64,000 bases of DNA from contig JAJEKV010000035.1 of the NCBI GenBank assembly GCA_021234155.1, positions 2,728,001 through 2,792,000 on the forward strand. The letters run 5' to 3'. Below, in pieces: positions 47,465-59,403 of this stretch. The stretch's first letter is position 1. Each line of letters begins with the position of its first letter. Both the position numbers and the translations under genes were made by a program. The DNA comes from Isoetes taiwanensis (Eukaryota; Streptophyta; Lycopodiopsida; Isoetales; Isoetaceae). The notes under the pieces were generated by a model. The model saw only the letters and a list, made by a program, of their open reading frames with translations, had not been told where the DNA came from and made no database searches.

Positions 47465-50400
47465 TGAGAATCAGTGAGCTTGCTTGTCCTTCCAGCAGGC
47501 TTTCAGGTGTTGGGGACCCATCGCCATGGCCAAAGCAAGGTTGGGCAAATGTGCATCACCCATAGCGACCACCTTCTGGAAGTAAATGATATGGCGTTCC
47601 AATGCAGCCCGTTGAAGGGGTAGAAAACATGTCTCCTGGAGTAGGATCTGGTATGGAACTGTGGACTTTACCCCAAGGGCTCGTGCCAAGAAGGCTTTTT
47701 GCACCTGCTCGAGGTCATTCCAGGTGTTGAGGGATATCCCCGGACCCCACACTTCTGCCCCATACAACCGGCTCGACCAAGGCCCGAAACAAGTGTGACT
47801 GGTGGCCCCAGGCATACAACTCTGCCTTGTGGCTGTTGTTCTGCATGGCATATAGTGCTTTCCAACCCGCCGTGACCCATAACCTGATGGCAGCATCCCA
47901 ATGGGTGGTAATAGAGAACTCGATCCCCAAGTACTTGTAGGTCGGAGCCACCTCTACATCTTGTCCCTGGTAAGTGAATGAGGGAAGCCTTGGTTGACGG
48001 GATGATGAAACTAGCAGCACCCTAGTTTTGGCCAAGTTAACTCGCATGCCAGTGAATCGGCAAAAAGTGCCAAGAGCATCCAGATGATGTTGCATGTCCT
48101 CTGGAGTATAGGCTAGGAGGTTGACATCGTCAGCATATAAGAGTTGCCGGATTGTGTGATGCATGAGACGGACGCCCGCACCTCCATGCTCAAAGAGCCA
48201 ATCTTCCAGCTGGTCAATGTATAGGCCAAAGAGTGTGGGGGAGAGGGGGCAACCCTAACGCACTCCAATACTACTGATTACCGGCTATCCTGACGATGTG
48301 ATACGGCCTGAGCATGCCTCGTATAGCCTATATATTGCATTCTGCAAGTCAAGGGGGGTCCCCTGCTGCCGCAGTCTGACCCATAACCTGTCCCGGGGCA
48401 CTGTGTCAAAAGCTTTTGCGAAATCCACGAAACAACAGTACAGATTTTGTCGGTGATTCCTGTTATCCTCAATCAATGTGCGCATAGTGAAGATATGATC
48501 AATGGTGGAATGTCTGGGCCAAAAACCTGCATGTGTGAGAGCTCGCACATCTGCCTCCTATGCTCATATTGTCAGCCGCTGCTCAAGGATGCCAGCCAAT
48601 AGTTTTGCAAAGAGAGAGCTGACCATAATAGTTCGATAGTTGGCCGGGCATTGAGGGTCCCCTGCCTTGTCTATGGGCACAACTCTACTAGTGGTCCACT
48701 ACGGAGGGAAGCCTTCTTGCAATGCTTTATTGAATAATGCCGTGAGGACAGGCACCAGTGGAGGCCCAGCCCATTTCAGAAGTTCCGCCTGCATGCCATC
48801 TAAATCTGCTGCCTTCCCATTAGCTAGACGTTGCAGGCACATGATGACATCTCCCTCTGTGATGACCAGAGCCATGCCTATCTGTGGAGGGACTGGTGTT
48901 CGGCCCCCGAGCGGGTCGTAAAGTTGTTGCAAGTACTGTACCCATTGCTCTGAGGTGATGTTCCCTGTGGGTTGTGCAGTCTTGCTCAAGACCCTTCTCC
49001 AGAATGTCTTGGGGTGTCGATCCAGGAGACCAAACATCTGTTGTTGATGCTCTGCGAGGTATCTGGATTTCTTGTTCTTGAGGAAGGAGTGGTATTGACT
49101 GGTGGCCTGTGGGCGGGGGTGGGATCATTGACTTGTCGGAGTGTGCGTTTGAGCTCCCGACACTCATCATCGAACCATCTGTCGGGAGAAGGTGGTAGTG
49201 CCCGAAGTTCGCCGTGAGCGGCCTCTCCCAAAGCATCTCTCAGCAGATGTCAGAAGCAGGTGAGTCAGCTGAGCAGATTGCTGTTGAAGTGTGGGGAGTT
49301 GCAGCAGTCCTGCCAGGTCATGCTCAAGCAGCTGGGCATAGGTCCCTGCACGGTCGTAGTCCAGACGCAGCTGGGGCACCTGGGGTGTTGAGGCAGTAGA
49401 TGCACGGGGAGCTTGCCAATGGAGATGCACGAACAGGGGCTGGTGGTCTGAGTTCACTTCCTCGTCCCAAGTGTCTGTTCCAATGGAAAAATTAGTAACC
49501 AGGGGCAGATATTGTTCCTCAACCAGAAGATAATCCATGACACTGGAGCCGCCCCCTTGGTTCTCCTGTCTACGAGTGCAGCAGCTGGAAGATGGCCATT
49601 GTGCCAACCCATTACAAATAACCAGGTCAAAAATACTACCCAGCAACAACAATTGCCTGCCATACCGCGAAATATGGTTGTCGTCTGATATCCTTGACCA
49701 AGCCACCTCTGCGGGGTTCAACTGCAAGATGTCCTCTGCCAGGGGCTCAAATTTTGGGATCTGCTCGGCTCCTGTGCGTGCATTAAAGTCGCCAAGCAAC
49801 ATAACCTTGCCCAACTGTTTGTGCTGCTGTATGTCATCATATAGATCGACATAGGGCTCCAATCTATCCACATCCGAATGAGTGTTATAAAAGTTTCTCT
49901 CGGCATGTGGAAAGTAGCATGCTGCTATGAAGAGAATGCTGCCACTGTCATGCTGCACGCGCACCCACAAGTAGCGATTGTACCTGTCTGTTTTGTGCAG
50001 CGAGACTGAGTGCCCTAAGGTTGCACGATAGTAGCAGGCAACCCCGCCATGCCCTCGCTTGCCTATGCACTCATTGAATACCGAGAAATGCAGATAGCCT
50101 GGGAGGTTCGGCAGTATGTGCCCTGCATGTTCCCATGTTTCCATAAGGAAAATGAGATCCATATCTGGTGCAATAGAGTTGAGACTCTCCCCTTTCTGCC
50201 AAGGGAAGCCCCGACAGTTCCAAGATACCATCCAGAGGCACAGTGCCTATTTGTTGGCATTCGATGTAGACGCTTGATGATCTGTTCCAGTTACAGGGGG
50301 AGCAGTGTGCGGCGCCTGAGCAGTAGTTGCAGGAGCAGTTGGAGCAGCGGGAGTAGGAGGTGCAATAGGGGTACTGGTGGCAGTAGCAGGAGTGGCAGCA

Positions 50401-50523
50401 GCTTGACGCATTGCATCGGTGACCTCAGCAGGCGCCGGCCTAAAAATGCGAAGCTTGCCTCGGACCAGGCCTGTAGCACCCCCTCGACGACGGACGTCCC
50501 TGACTTGAGTGCTCAAGCCAGAA
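47465..50523 (-). mobile_element. LINE-B, degenerate non-LTR retrotransposon
   Basis: Minus strand, in order: a Pro/Ala-rich N-terminal part (50516-50247); an EEP endonuclease starting MVSWNCRGFPW (50231), with LLGDFNARTG (~49780) and SDHQPLFVHL (~49450); a linker (49236-49040); and RT. RT motifs are LANGKAADLDGMQAELLKW (~48810), VDFAKAFDTVPRDRLW (~48405), LLYADDVNLLAYTPEDM (~48130) and VNLAKTRVLL. A C-terminal YKYLGIEFS with a helical tail ends near 47471. Frameshifts and stops (for example 49167, 48550, 48285) inactivate it. I could not find a poly(A) tail or target duplication, so the ends are approximate. Its RT is closest, within this window, to LINE-A. Confidence 0.85.
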
Positions 50524-50727
50524 GATAAACAGAGGAATGCAAAACTTGCACACTGGATCGCATGCGCTTAGGTTTTGCTGCATGCACGGGTTAGCATTGG
50601 CTATGCGTCCAATAGAAACAGTACGTAGGATTCTACTGTCACAAATTGGTCTGGAGAAGGGGATTATTGAATTGACAAGTTTTATAATATCAAATCGATA
50701 TTTTCTTGGATTCCAAGATGGTGTGTA
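50524..50727. repeat. 204-bp segment, copy 1 of a near-identical pair
   Basis: TAAACAGAGGAATGCAAAAC... to ..GGATTCCAAGATGGT recurs at 57151-57354 with about seven differences, all transitions by eye. Copy 1 abuts the 5' end of LINE-B. It is open on both strands, but I recognise no protein. Confidence 0.85.
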
Positions 50728-50960
50728 GGCCAAAATAATGGAATTGTTCATTGAGGGTCCCCAGAAGGTAAGGATCCAGCATGGGAACGAGATGACACAG
50801 TTGTTGGTCCAGTTTTTGCCGGTGTTGTTTCAAGCAATCCATATTTTTTCGCTCTGCTTCAACTGAATATTAAACATACAATCCATTGCTGATCTAATGT
50901 GAAGGAAAATTCGTAACAAATATATTGAAACCGGCATTATTATTACATGTTGTGAACTAA
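50728..50960. other. Unassigned flank between the 204-bp repeat and LINE-D
   Basis: The flank contains a short open stretch (50738-50868, MELFIEGPQKV.. on plus) without a recognised domain. It could be remnant exon sequence of the locus that LINE-D split. It continues at 56951. Confidence 0.3.
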
Positions 50961-51142
50961 GGTAATCAATCTACAGATTTTTTTTTTTTTTGAAGAACTG
51001 TGTCATCAATATATTAAAAGAATGGTAATGTTACAAAGCAAGTGAGGAGGAAGGAGAACTGCCCCAAAGAGACAGCGATACCTCGACACTCCACAACAAA
51101 CTCACAAAAAAACTGCAACTCTACTGCTGTACAAACCGACCA

Positions 51143-54100
51143 TCACCATCTACAACACCCAAGAAGTCCCGCCAGATGGCAAACTTCCGCTCTACTAATC
51201 CCGGGAACAACAGAAAGCTTTGAAATAGCTTGTACCTGAGTCGAGGAATCAGAGAGGCTGCAGGCTGCTGAATCCCCTGAAAGATCCACAACCGCCGCCG
51301 CTTCCAAATCAACCACACCAACCAAGCCACGCACAGATGCAAGGCTTGCCGGCCAAGCACTAGGATACACATGAAATAGCAACTGCTGGCTAGTCAATCT
51401 CACCTGAAACAGAGCCTTGACCCAATCCCAGGCAGCCTGCAAGTGAGGGCATAAAACCAGACAATGCTCCACAGTCTCACGATGAAGGCCACAACAAGGG
51501 CAAAGAGGGCTCACACCCAGCCTAAACTTACTCACAAGGACATTCACCCTGATACAGCGGTGCACCACCTGCCACAGAAGCATCCTAACCTTTGGTGGGG
51601 GAAGTGAGCTCCATGTCCACGTCCAAACCGAGCGCCATCGAGAACCCGGAAGCTGCAGAGACCACTTGCCTGAAGGGGGCAGAGTGTCATGAATAGCCAA
51701 CACCCGGTAACAAGACCGCACAAAACAAGAAGACACAACATCCGGATGAACCTTCAAAATCTGCACCACCACATCATCCTGAGGGACTATAGGTATGTGT
51801 AGCGGAATACTCAACGCTACTTGTTCCCAGATAACCCGGTCGCTACCCTTCAGGCGAAAGCGAGCTCGAAAGAACACCCACGAAGCTAGCTGGCCACCCC
51901 AATACCAATCCTCCAAGGTGAGCACGACGGCTTCGCCTCCAACGAACAAGGCGTCAGAGCATGCATGGCAGCCAAGGGCAAGTCTTGTGGGGGTAGAGGA
52001 ACCCACAAGAAAGGAGAAGAGTGGTGATAAACTGAGGCATAATCTAGCTGGAAGAGCACACGCACATGATCCCAAGCCCGCAACACCCCCGTGAGAAAAG
52101 GGGATGCATGTGGGAAAGGGGAGACCATATAACGCGATTGCCCGGGCAACTCCACATGCAGGCGGCTTCCCAAACACCACACAATGGCGAAGAGACGCAA
52201 CAACAACAGCCAGTACCAGGAGAAGATGCTCCATCATGCAGCGCTCAAACAAACTTGGAGACCAACACCTTACTATGCGGTGCCAAATCCGGGATGGCCA
52301 AGCCCCCATCCTCCCGGGCGGAGACACTTCCACCAAGCCACTTTAACAACCGCCCCTTCATCATCCCGCCCCACACAAAATTCGAACAATCTTATCCAAA
52401 GCACGTATCTTACCCTCGGGAGCTAACATCGCAGAATCTTTGTATACACATGAGTGCTACAAAATCTTGACTTGGCAACAATGATCCTACCCGCCATGGA
52501 CAACTTGCTACCCTTCCACCAATTGAGGTGTTTTTCGCAAACCCCGCAAAATCTCATCCCACACCCTCCCCATGGAAACATCCCCTCCAAAGGGAATACC
52601 CAACAAATTTTAGTACACACATTACCCGGAAGCACCTTCCAAGGGAATAGAGCCAAACAAGGGGAGGCGGAGTCAACTGGGCCCATAATGCGGAGCATTT
52701 ACCCCAATTCAGAAGAATGCCTGAGGCCAAAGAGAAAGTATCCAGCAAACCCTTCACATTCCGCAAATTCCTATCTGCCACCAAGAAGAGGAAAGTGTCA
52801 TCAGCGAACTGGTTAATAATCTACTGACTACCATCCTGCATCCGAAGCCCATCCACCACCCCCTCCTCCACTTTGCAGCCAAAAAACAAGCAGGGGCGGT
52901 GCCTCGCCACAATCGTAAACAAAAACGGCGCCAAAGGGCACCCCTGACGCACCCCTCTGTCTAAGGAGAAAAAGACGGAGGGTTCACCCTGGCACACCAC
53001 CATAGCCCGTGTTGACCTATGCAGCTTCATGACTGTCTCTGTAAAGCGTGGACCACAGCCCAACGCTAACATCATGGCAGACAAGAACTCCCAACGGACA
53101 CTATCGTAAGCTTTGGCAAAGTCAAGCTTAAGATAGGCAATGCCTTGACCTATTTTCCTGGCCCAATAAAGGCCCTCATAAGCTGCGGCAACATTAGTCA
53201 AAATGTTCCTCCCAGGAACAAACCTAGACTGCACCTTACTAATGGAAGAAGTCAATACCGGCTTCAACTTCTCTGCCAGGGCTTTCGCAATAATCTTGTA
53301 CACAGAGGACAACAAGGATATAGGCCTCCAATCATTAATAGTAGAAGGCTGCTTAACCTTAGGAATCAAGGAAATGCATGCGGTATTCAAGATCCTATCC
53401 ATTTGAGAAGACTGCAGCAACTCAAGATACTGGTAAGCAGACTCACCAGCCCACTCCCAATAAGTCTGAAAGAACTCCACAGGGATGCCATCCAGCCCAG
53501 GACACTTGGCCATGCACATACATGCCTCCGCTAAATCCTCTACGAGAGCTCTCGCTCCAAGCTCTCTCCGGGTGAAGGCAGAATAGATGGCTTAACATCC
53601 CCCAAAATAAGCTCCCTGCATCTCCCGCTCATAGGGAAGAGTCTTGCTTGCTTGAAAAAAAACCCCGAGAAATGAGCATGCACATACCTCTGCAAATCAG
53701 CGGGATCCTCCAAAGTCGGCCATCGAGGCAAAGCAAGGGGCGCCATAGATCTTTGATATCGCCACGCTGCCTAGCTGCTCGAAGAACACCAAACGAACTT
53801 GTGCCCCCCCTCCTTCAACCGAGGTAGGGGCCGCCTTCACAGCGCCTCACGCACTTTAACCTGCTCGAGCAACAATACTGCTGCAACACCTTGCATTCTC
53901 CCCTAATGCCATCGAAGGCTACGCCCGAATCTTCTCCAACTCGATAGAGACTATGCAACTCCTGCTCTTTGCACACGCTGCCTACCAAAGGCGGCAAAAA
54001 CGCTTCAACTGGCCAATGCGGTCACCATACCGGACATACCCGCCGAGGAGATGAAAAGGTATCAAGCCACAGCTCGGCACTGGGCGGGAACACCCGTCCG

Positions 54101-54841
54101 AGAGGGGCGGCGGCAACCGCGACCGGTGGACAAAACACGAGGGTAATGATCGAGAAATGGAGGTAGATAGAATGTTACTCCACGCAAAGAGGGCACACCA
54201 TCCGGTCGCATGGGGAAGCATAGCACCGGTCATGCCTAGCATACACCCACCCGCACCAATCGCCTATTACAATAGGTGAAAGACAAGTCCCCGGGGACCT
54301 CAACCAAGGCCAAATCACGCAACAAAGCGAGACCAGCGATCCCTCTCAAACCCATGCATAACACGGGTTCCGAGAACAGGCGATCTTCTACTGGCTCTAC
54401 CATATTGAAGTCCCCTAACAACAACCAAGCAACCTGCAACCCACCAAGGGCTCGCAACTTATTCCGGATTGTGGCCCATAAAGCACCCTACCGCTGAGAA
54501 GGCTGATTAGGGGCATAAACATTAACAATCCCCCACTCTTGCCCTCCCTCCAACCACTTAATTATTGCCCACCGACCAAACACATGCGAGAGTATGTGAC
54601 CCGCACATCCATCCTCCAAGCAATAAGAGTACCCCACTAGTCCGCCCGGAAGAAGAAGCAATAGAGCCAAACCGCCTATACCAACCATATTTATGAGCAT
54701 GGACATATCACCCTGGACACTTATGCTCTGAATGCAAACAATATCGGCGAACTTGCCGCGAAGTGCCAAAGAAACACGGGCCCTCTTACTACTAGAGGAC
54801 CGCACTCCCCGCACATTCCAACTGAGGATCGACCTATTCAT
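51143..54841 (-). pseudogene. LINE-D ORF2: endonuclease, reverse transcriptase and zf-RVT
   Basis: An EEP endonuclease opens with ILSWNVRGVRSSSSK (54841) and has LLLGDFNMVEP (~54420) and DLSFTYCN. RT motifs are CPGLDGIPVEFF (53510), NTACISLIPKVKQP, DWRPISLLSSVYKIIAK, SRFVPGRNI, LKLDFAKAYDSVRWEFL (53130), GVRQGCPLAPFLF (52960), TAG at 52821-52823 and then QFADDTFLFL. The C-terminal part includes WWSSL-like LDYDY segments and the zinc region CPCCGLHRETVEHCLVLCPHL (51500). There are frameshifts near 54460, 53800 and 52420. It is a typical plant L1-type ORF2, inactive by several lesions. Confidence 0.9.
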
Positions 54842-56600
54842 CCCGGAGGAGAAGTGTCCAGCCCCACATGCCTACCTACCAGGCCATCAGCCCACTCCAC
54901 AGAGTCATCATCTAGAGCCAGAGGATTAATCACAGCAATGTGACCCACAGCCGCTCTACGTGACATTCCACTTTCAACACGTGTTGGAAGTCCCCCAGGC
55001 ACCTCCATAGAGTCATGGGCCACACTAGTCTCTACCTCCAACTGGGCTGCTCCAGCCACCTCATGCTCAGCACATACCGCTACTGGGACATCCCCAGCAA
55101 GATCACCAGCCCCTCCCACAGCCCTGTCCTCAGATCTAGCCACAACCAAATCATCTGAGCCCTCCCCTGAGCCACCACGTTAGCCCCACCATCCAATGGG
55201 CGGCTAGCAGCAAGCCTGCCCCAGTCTCGTCCCACACCACCTCTCCCAACCACACCATCTCTTCCAACTCCACTCACTGCACCACGGAGTCCTCTGCTTG
55301 CTGCCTCAGGAACAGAGGAATCCCGGGCCCCTGCATAAGCACGCGCAACCCCTACCACATCACAAGCACCAGCAGGATCATCAACAGGGTCAGATGGTAG
55401 CACAATAGATGGAAACATCCGCCGGATCTCAGAGCCATTCAAAAGCTTCAATCGGAAAAGAAAGTGCCAGGGACCACTACGCACTGGAAGAGAAGTGGGC
55501 ACAGGCTGCAAAGCAGGCAGAGCAACACAGATCTTGGGGACCTGCACAATAGGATGAGCCAAATATACACCCATGCCATTAGCCATAGAAACCAAGAAAT
55601 CAGGCACCATCAGATCAGGAGGAAGATCCTGAATCTGGAACCAACACGGGATTTTAACCGCTGTCAAAGAACTGGTGGACATTGCCGGAGTATAATACTG
55701 ATACAACACATATGATTCACCCAAAGTATCCACCCTCCGACTAACTAATTGCCGCACAGAAGACTCAGCCTCAAACATGATTATGAAGAAATTATTTGGT
55801 AGGAATTTCAGAGACTGATACCTGGGCAAACCAATCCGCCTCAGATGTCCGGCAAGCCAAGAGCTAAACCTCCTCGTGTCCAATATGTAACCCGTGAAGT
55901 AGCCCAATACCGCAAATGAAACTAGATTCTCAATGGTCTGAACATGCCTGGTATGATCAATATCTATCCATGGAGTCTCTGGAAGAGCTGTCTGCAGGTC
56001 AACATAGTGATGATCCTCCACAAATTTCAGAGCCTCTTGAACACGGGCAGTCCTACACTCCGGAGCCTTGCATTTGATCCAATCTGAAAACCCCGGCCGA
56101 ATGATGCAAGCAACAGTGTCATTGCTCCGCCAGGCCGGGCGCACAGGAGTTGGGGTTGCCGCCCTGGCACCCTGAGAGGTATCCAGGGGCACCCCAGGAG
56201 GCACATCAGCTACATGCACCCTAGAAGAGGGCACATCACTAGCAAGTGATCCCTTCCCAAGCACAGGGGAAGAGGGCATCACAGATCTAGTTTCTAAAGG
56301 GGGCATGCTTGATAGAATCAAGACTGGAGTCTCCAAAACACAATCTATTTAGGTCTCAGAATTATATTGAGAGGAAGAGCAATCCACATACCTCTCAACC
56401 GAAGGGGATTCCAAGAGCTCCCTCATCTCTGCCACCAATTGCATGCCACTTCCTACAGCCCGCGCCTCTTCATGCATGCCGAGACCCGCGCCCTTCCCCT
56501 TTACTGGAGGATTCTTTCTCCTCGCCATCTCCCTTGGCTTCAGCCCCAAGCCATGAGGCTCAATCGATCCCCCATCAGCCTGTCTGGCAGGAGCCATGAC
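54838..56600 (-). pseudogene. LINE-D ORF1, DUF4283-like RNA-binding protein
   Basis: The reading starts around MAPARQADGG or MARRKNPPVKGKG (56520-56600). It meets TAA just upstream of 56336, continues in the same frame to 55080, then shifts frame to end at 54838. The core, ..SWLAGHLRRIGLPRYQSLKFLPNNFFIIMFEAESSVRQ.. and WFQIQDLPPDLMVPDF, resembles the DUF4283 N-terminal domain of plant LINE ORF1 proteins. An Ala/Val/Asp-rich tail follows. It would be an RNA-binding nucleocapsid-like protein. It is inactive here. Confidence 0.65.
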
Positions 56601-56950
56601 ATCCGAACCAGTCCAGAAATCAGCTGTTTGCGGCCATAAGCCACATGCAAAACAGCTGATGCTATACATCTTCGGAAAGAGCTCGGAGCAAGCTTTCCAA
56701 CGAGCCAAGCACGCCGAAATCTGACACCAGATAAGAGAGATATCGCCGATCAAAGTTTTGCCGTCAGAACCCTAGCTCCAGCATCTTTTTCGTCTCTCAT
56801 TTTTTGTTATCATCGGATGACCAACAAGCAATTTTTATGTCATACCACAGTGGTAGCATCTAAGTGGACGTATGATAGGCACACCACACCTCAAAGTGTG
56901 GTGGTTGGGTGTAGCACCGGGACTTCCCGGGAGGTAATCAATCTACAGAT

Positions 56951-57855
56951 ATTGTGAGACTCGAAGTGTAGATATGCAGGATTGAAGGTGCCCTTGGGCT
57001 TTTCAAAGGAAACCTTCTAATTCTAAAAGTTCTTCTACACCACCAACAAAGGTATGATTCATTGCCATGTGTTGATAAGCATTTAAATTCATTTTGTCAT
57101 TCTTCTATGTGCAGGCAATTGAGCTTTTAGTTTAAAATGATTAAGAAGAATTTAAACAGAGGAATGCAAAACTTGCACACTGGATTGCATGTGCTTAGGT
57201 TTTGTTGCATGCACGGGTTAGCATTGGCTATGCGTCCAATAGAAATAGTACGTAGGATTCTACTGTCACAAATTGGTCTGGAGAAGGGGATTGTTGAATT
57301 GACAAGTTTTATAATATCAAATCGATATTTTCTTGGATTCCAAGATGGTTTGCCCCACACTTGGTTTTGTCAACACCTTTTTCTTGCCATGCTATGCAAA
57401 AAGAAAACCATTTTTAATTGCTCCTTCATTTGGACCACTGAATTGTTTGACAGATACGAGTTGCACTTTAGAAGTTCCATGATGATTTTTGAAAGCTTGG
57501 ACCATTGACTCATCACTGATGAGATAGATTCATAGACCAAACTACAAGAAAAAGAAATCAACCAATGGAAACAATTACTCCAAAGATACATATCTCTTAC
57601 ATGTTAGATTACAAATGGATAAAGTGGGCATCACATTCCCTTTGAGCAAGCCCTGACATCAGGCATTTTAAGCTCTTTTTCTGCATGGAACATTTATGCG
57701 CGTCTTCTAATTTGAGAAGTATTATATCGCTACTCATGGAGCATTGTCCTTGCACATGCTTGCACATTTTTCTTGCTGGTGCACATCTAGTGCCATTGCG
57801 CATACAAGGGATGCAAATATTAGGTGTGTAGATGTTTACCTCTGGTCAATGTACC
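56951..57855. other. Locus split by LINE-D; includes copy 2 of the 204-bp repeat
   Basis: 56951-57053 could be exon-like, ending at AG|GTATGATTC. A possible intron ends at TGTGCAG (57116). 57151-57354 is copy 2 of the repeat at 50524. No known domain is visible. From about 57500 to 57855 the sequence is simple and non-coding, and it joins the truncated end of the minus-strand LTR element. Confidence 0.35.
57151..57354. repeat. 204-bp segment, copy 2
   Basis: About 96% identical to 50524-50727, in the same orientation. The flanks differ (..AAGAAGAATT before; TGCCCCACACTTGG after). Confidence 0.85.
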
Positions 57856-59235
57856 TCATTTTTGCTGGTGACACTCACCCTGTACATGTATGTAGTCGCG
57901 GGCTGCCTCGCCGTCGTCGTCAGACAGGGTGTCCCAATCTCCCAACTCCGCTAGCGCTGCACTCATGACGTAGGGGCAGTTGGCTGTCCTATGGCCTGGC
58001 TGGAAGCACCTGAAGCAAAGCTGCTTTTCTATACACTCCTGCCTCTTCTCCTTGGGCATAGCCTGCAAAAAGGATCGTACTGCTTTGGAGTAGTTTGACC
58101 CCTCCTGCTTATCCTTGAAGGACACCTGCTTCTTCTCGTGCTGCTTCCCCTGGTTGCCACCATATGGGGCTCTAGCTGGGCCTGGACTGGCTGCCCTAGG
58201 GCTATAACTCCCTGTTGCCTTGTCTTTGTCCTGATAATACTGTTGCCTCTGTCCGCTATTCTGAGGCCCTGTTCCTTGCAAACTTATTGCCTTGGACTCT
58301 GCTTCTGATATTGTCTTAGGGTTTATTGCCCTTACAAGCTTGCGGATCTCGTCATTCAGCCCCTCAATATAGCTCTCCACTGCATGCTTTTCACCCAACT
58401 TTGGCACATACAGCCTTAGCCTCATGAATTCCTCTGTATATTTCTGGACTGATTTGGTTCCCTGTTGCAATCTATAGAACTGCTGCATCATGCTGGACTT
58501 GTGCTCTCTTGGGACGTAATGGCGCTTGAAGGCTTTAGCAAACTTTCTGAACCTGCAAGCATCCCTGCTCAAGCCATGGGCCTTTGCATACCCTTTCCAC
58601 CAAATGCGTGCTGCTCCTTTCAGGTTAGCTGTTGCCACCCTGCCTTTATCCTTATCCTTCATACCATAAGCGTTGCCATATTCGCTCATCTCATCGAGCC
58701 ACGCCTCTGCCTCCATGCCTGACCTGTTCTCGCCTGAGAATTGCTCGAGCTTTCTGGCCTTCCAAACATTCCCCAAAGCAGAGTCTACCTTCTTCTGGTA
58801 GTCAGAGGCTCTTGTGTCCCTTTGTCGTCCATCTGTGGTGTCCCTCTGTCTTCCATCTGCAGTGTTCCTCTGCCTTCAATCTGTTCGGTCCTGGGCCTGC
58901 TCTTCCTCGGAGTCGGAGTCTGAGTCCGAGCTTGAGTCGGAGGATTCCGAGCTGGAGGACCTCCTTCTCTTGCTCCTCTTCTTGTCCCTTCCCGTTTTCC
59001 GAGCTGATGCTTGAGGCAACTGAGCGTTGCCCACCGAACCCACTCCTGCTTGTGCGGCCAGCAAAGCCTTTATCTGCTCAAGGTCCGTCCTCATCTGTGA
59101 TATTTCCTCTTCTGGGGTAATGGGTCCAAATTCCTCAAACAGGTTCCTTGCCGGGGGTGGCCTGGGCGGACTCTGTTCTTCCATATGGTCTCGGCGTTGT
59201 CGTTCCCCTGAGCCTAGGCCTCTAGCTGCATACAC
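57856..59235 (-). pseudogene. Gag of the histone-fold LTR element
   Basis: On the minus strand the reading begins at 59235 without an ATG, just after TATGCAG, which could be a splice acceptor. It has PPRPPPARNLFEEFGP, a heptad-like EEEISQMRTDLEQIKALLAAQ, and a Lys/Arg- then Ser/Asp/Glu-rich hinge (KKRSKRRRSSSSESSDSSSD). Three 24-bp repeats follow (GRQR-DT-DG, 58800-58880), the first containing TGA (58876). The retrotransposon gag core comes next (FSGENRSGMEAEAWLDEM, ARIWWKGYAK, FRKFAKAFKRHYVPREHKS, YTEEFMRLRLYVP, YIEGLNDEIRKLV), then a zinc knuckle CFRCFQPGHRTANC and a stop at 57856. This is a Ty3-type gag. No protease, RT or integrase follows, so the element is truncated here. Confidence 0.85.
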
Positions 59236-59403
59236 AAGTAATTCATGGTTATATAGTTAGTTTTACTTGTTCTCTTGCATTATTTATGTTTGTTGGTATA
59301 GTTGGGGAACAAAATACATCAACAAAACATTAAAGTGCAAAAGAAATTATATTTATATTATATAAATATTTTAGTACAAAAGCCTCCGGGATCAAGAGTT
59401 TAA

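Larger units (their letters stand above)
50979..56932 (-). mobile_element. LINE-D, near full-length L1-type LINE (~5.95 kb)
   Basis: An 18-bp target duplication, GGTAATCAATCTACAGAT, sits at 50961-50978 and 56933-56950. The poly(A) tail shows as T's at about 50978-50991. On the minus strand there is an untranslated leader, ORF1 (to ~54838) and then ORF2 (54841-51143). The ATG of ORF2 overlaps the end of ORF1. The element is complete in structure but carries several stops and frameshifts. Its C-terminal zf-RVT region matches LINE-C. Confidence 0.95.
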
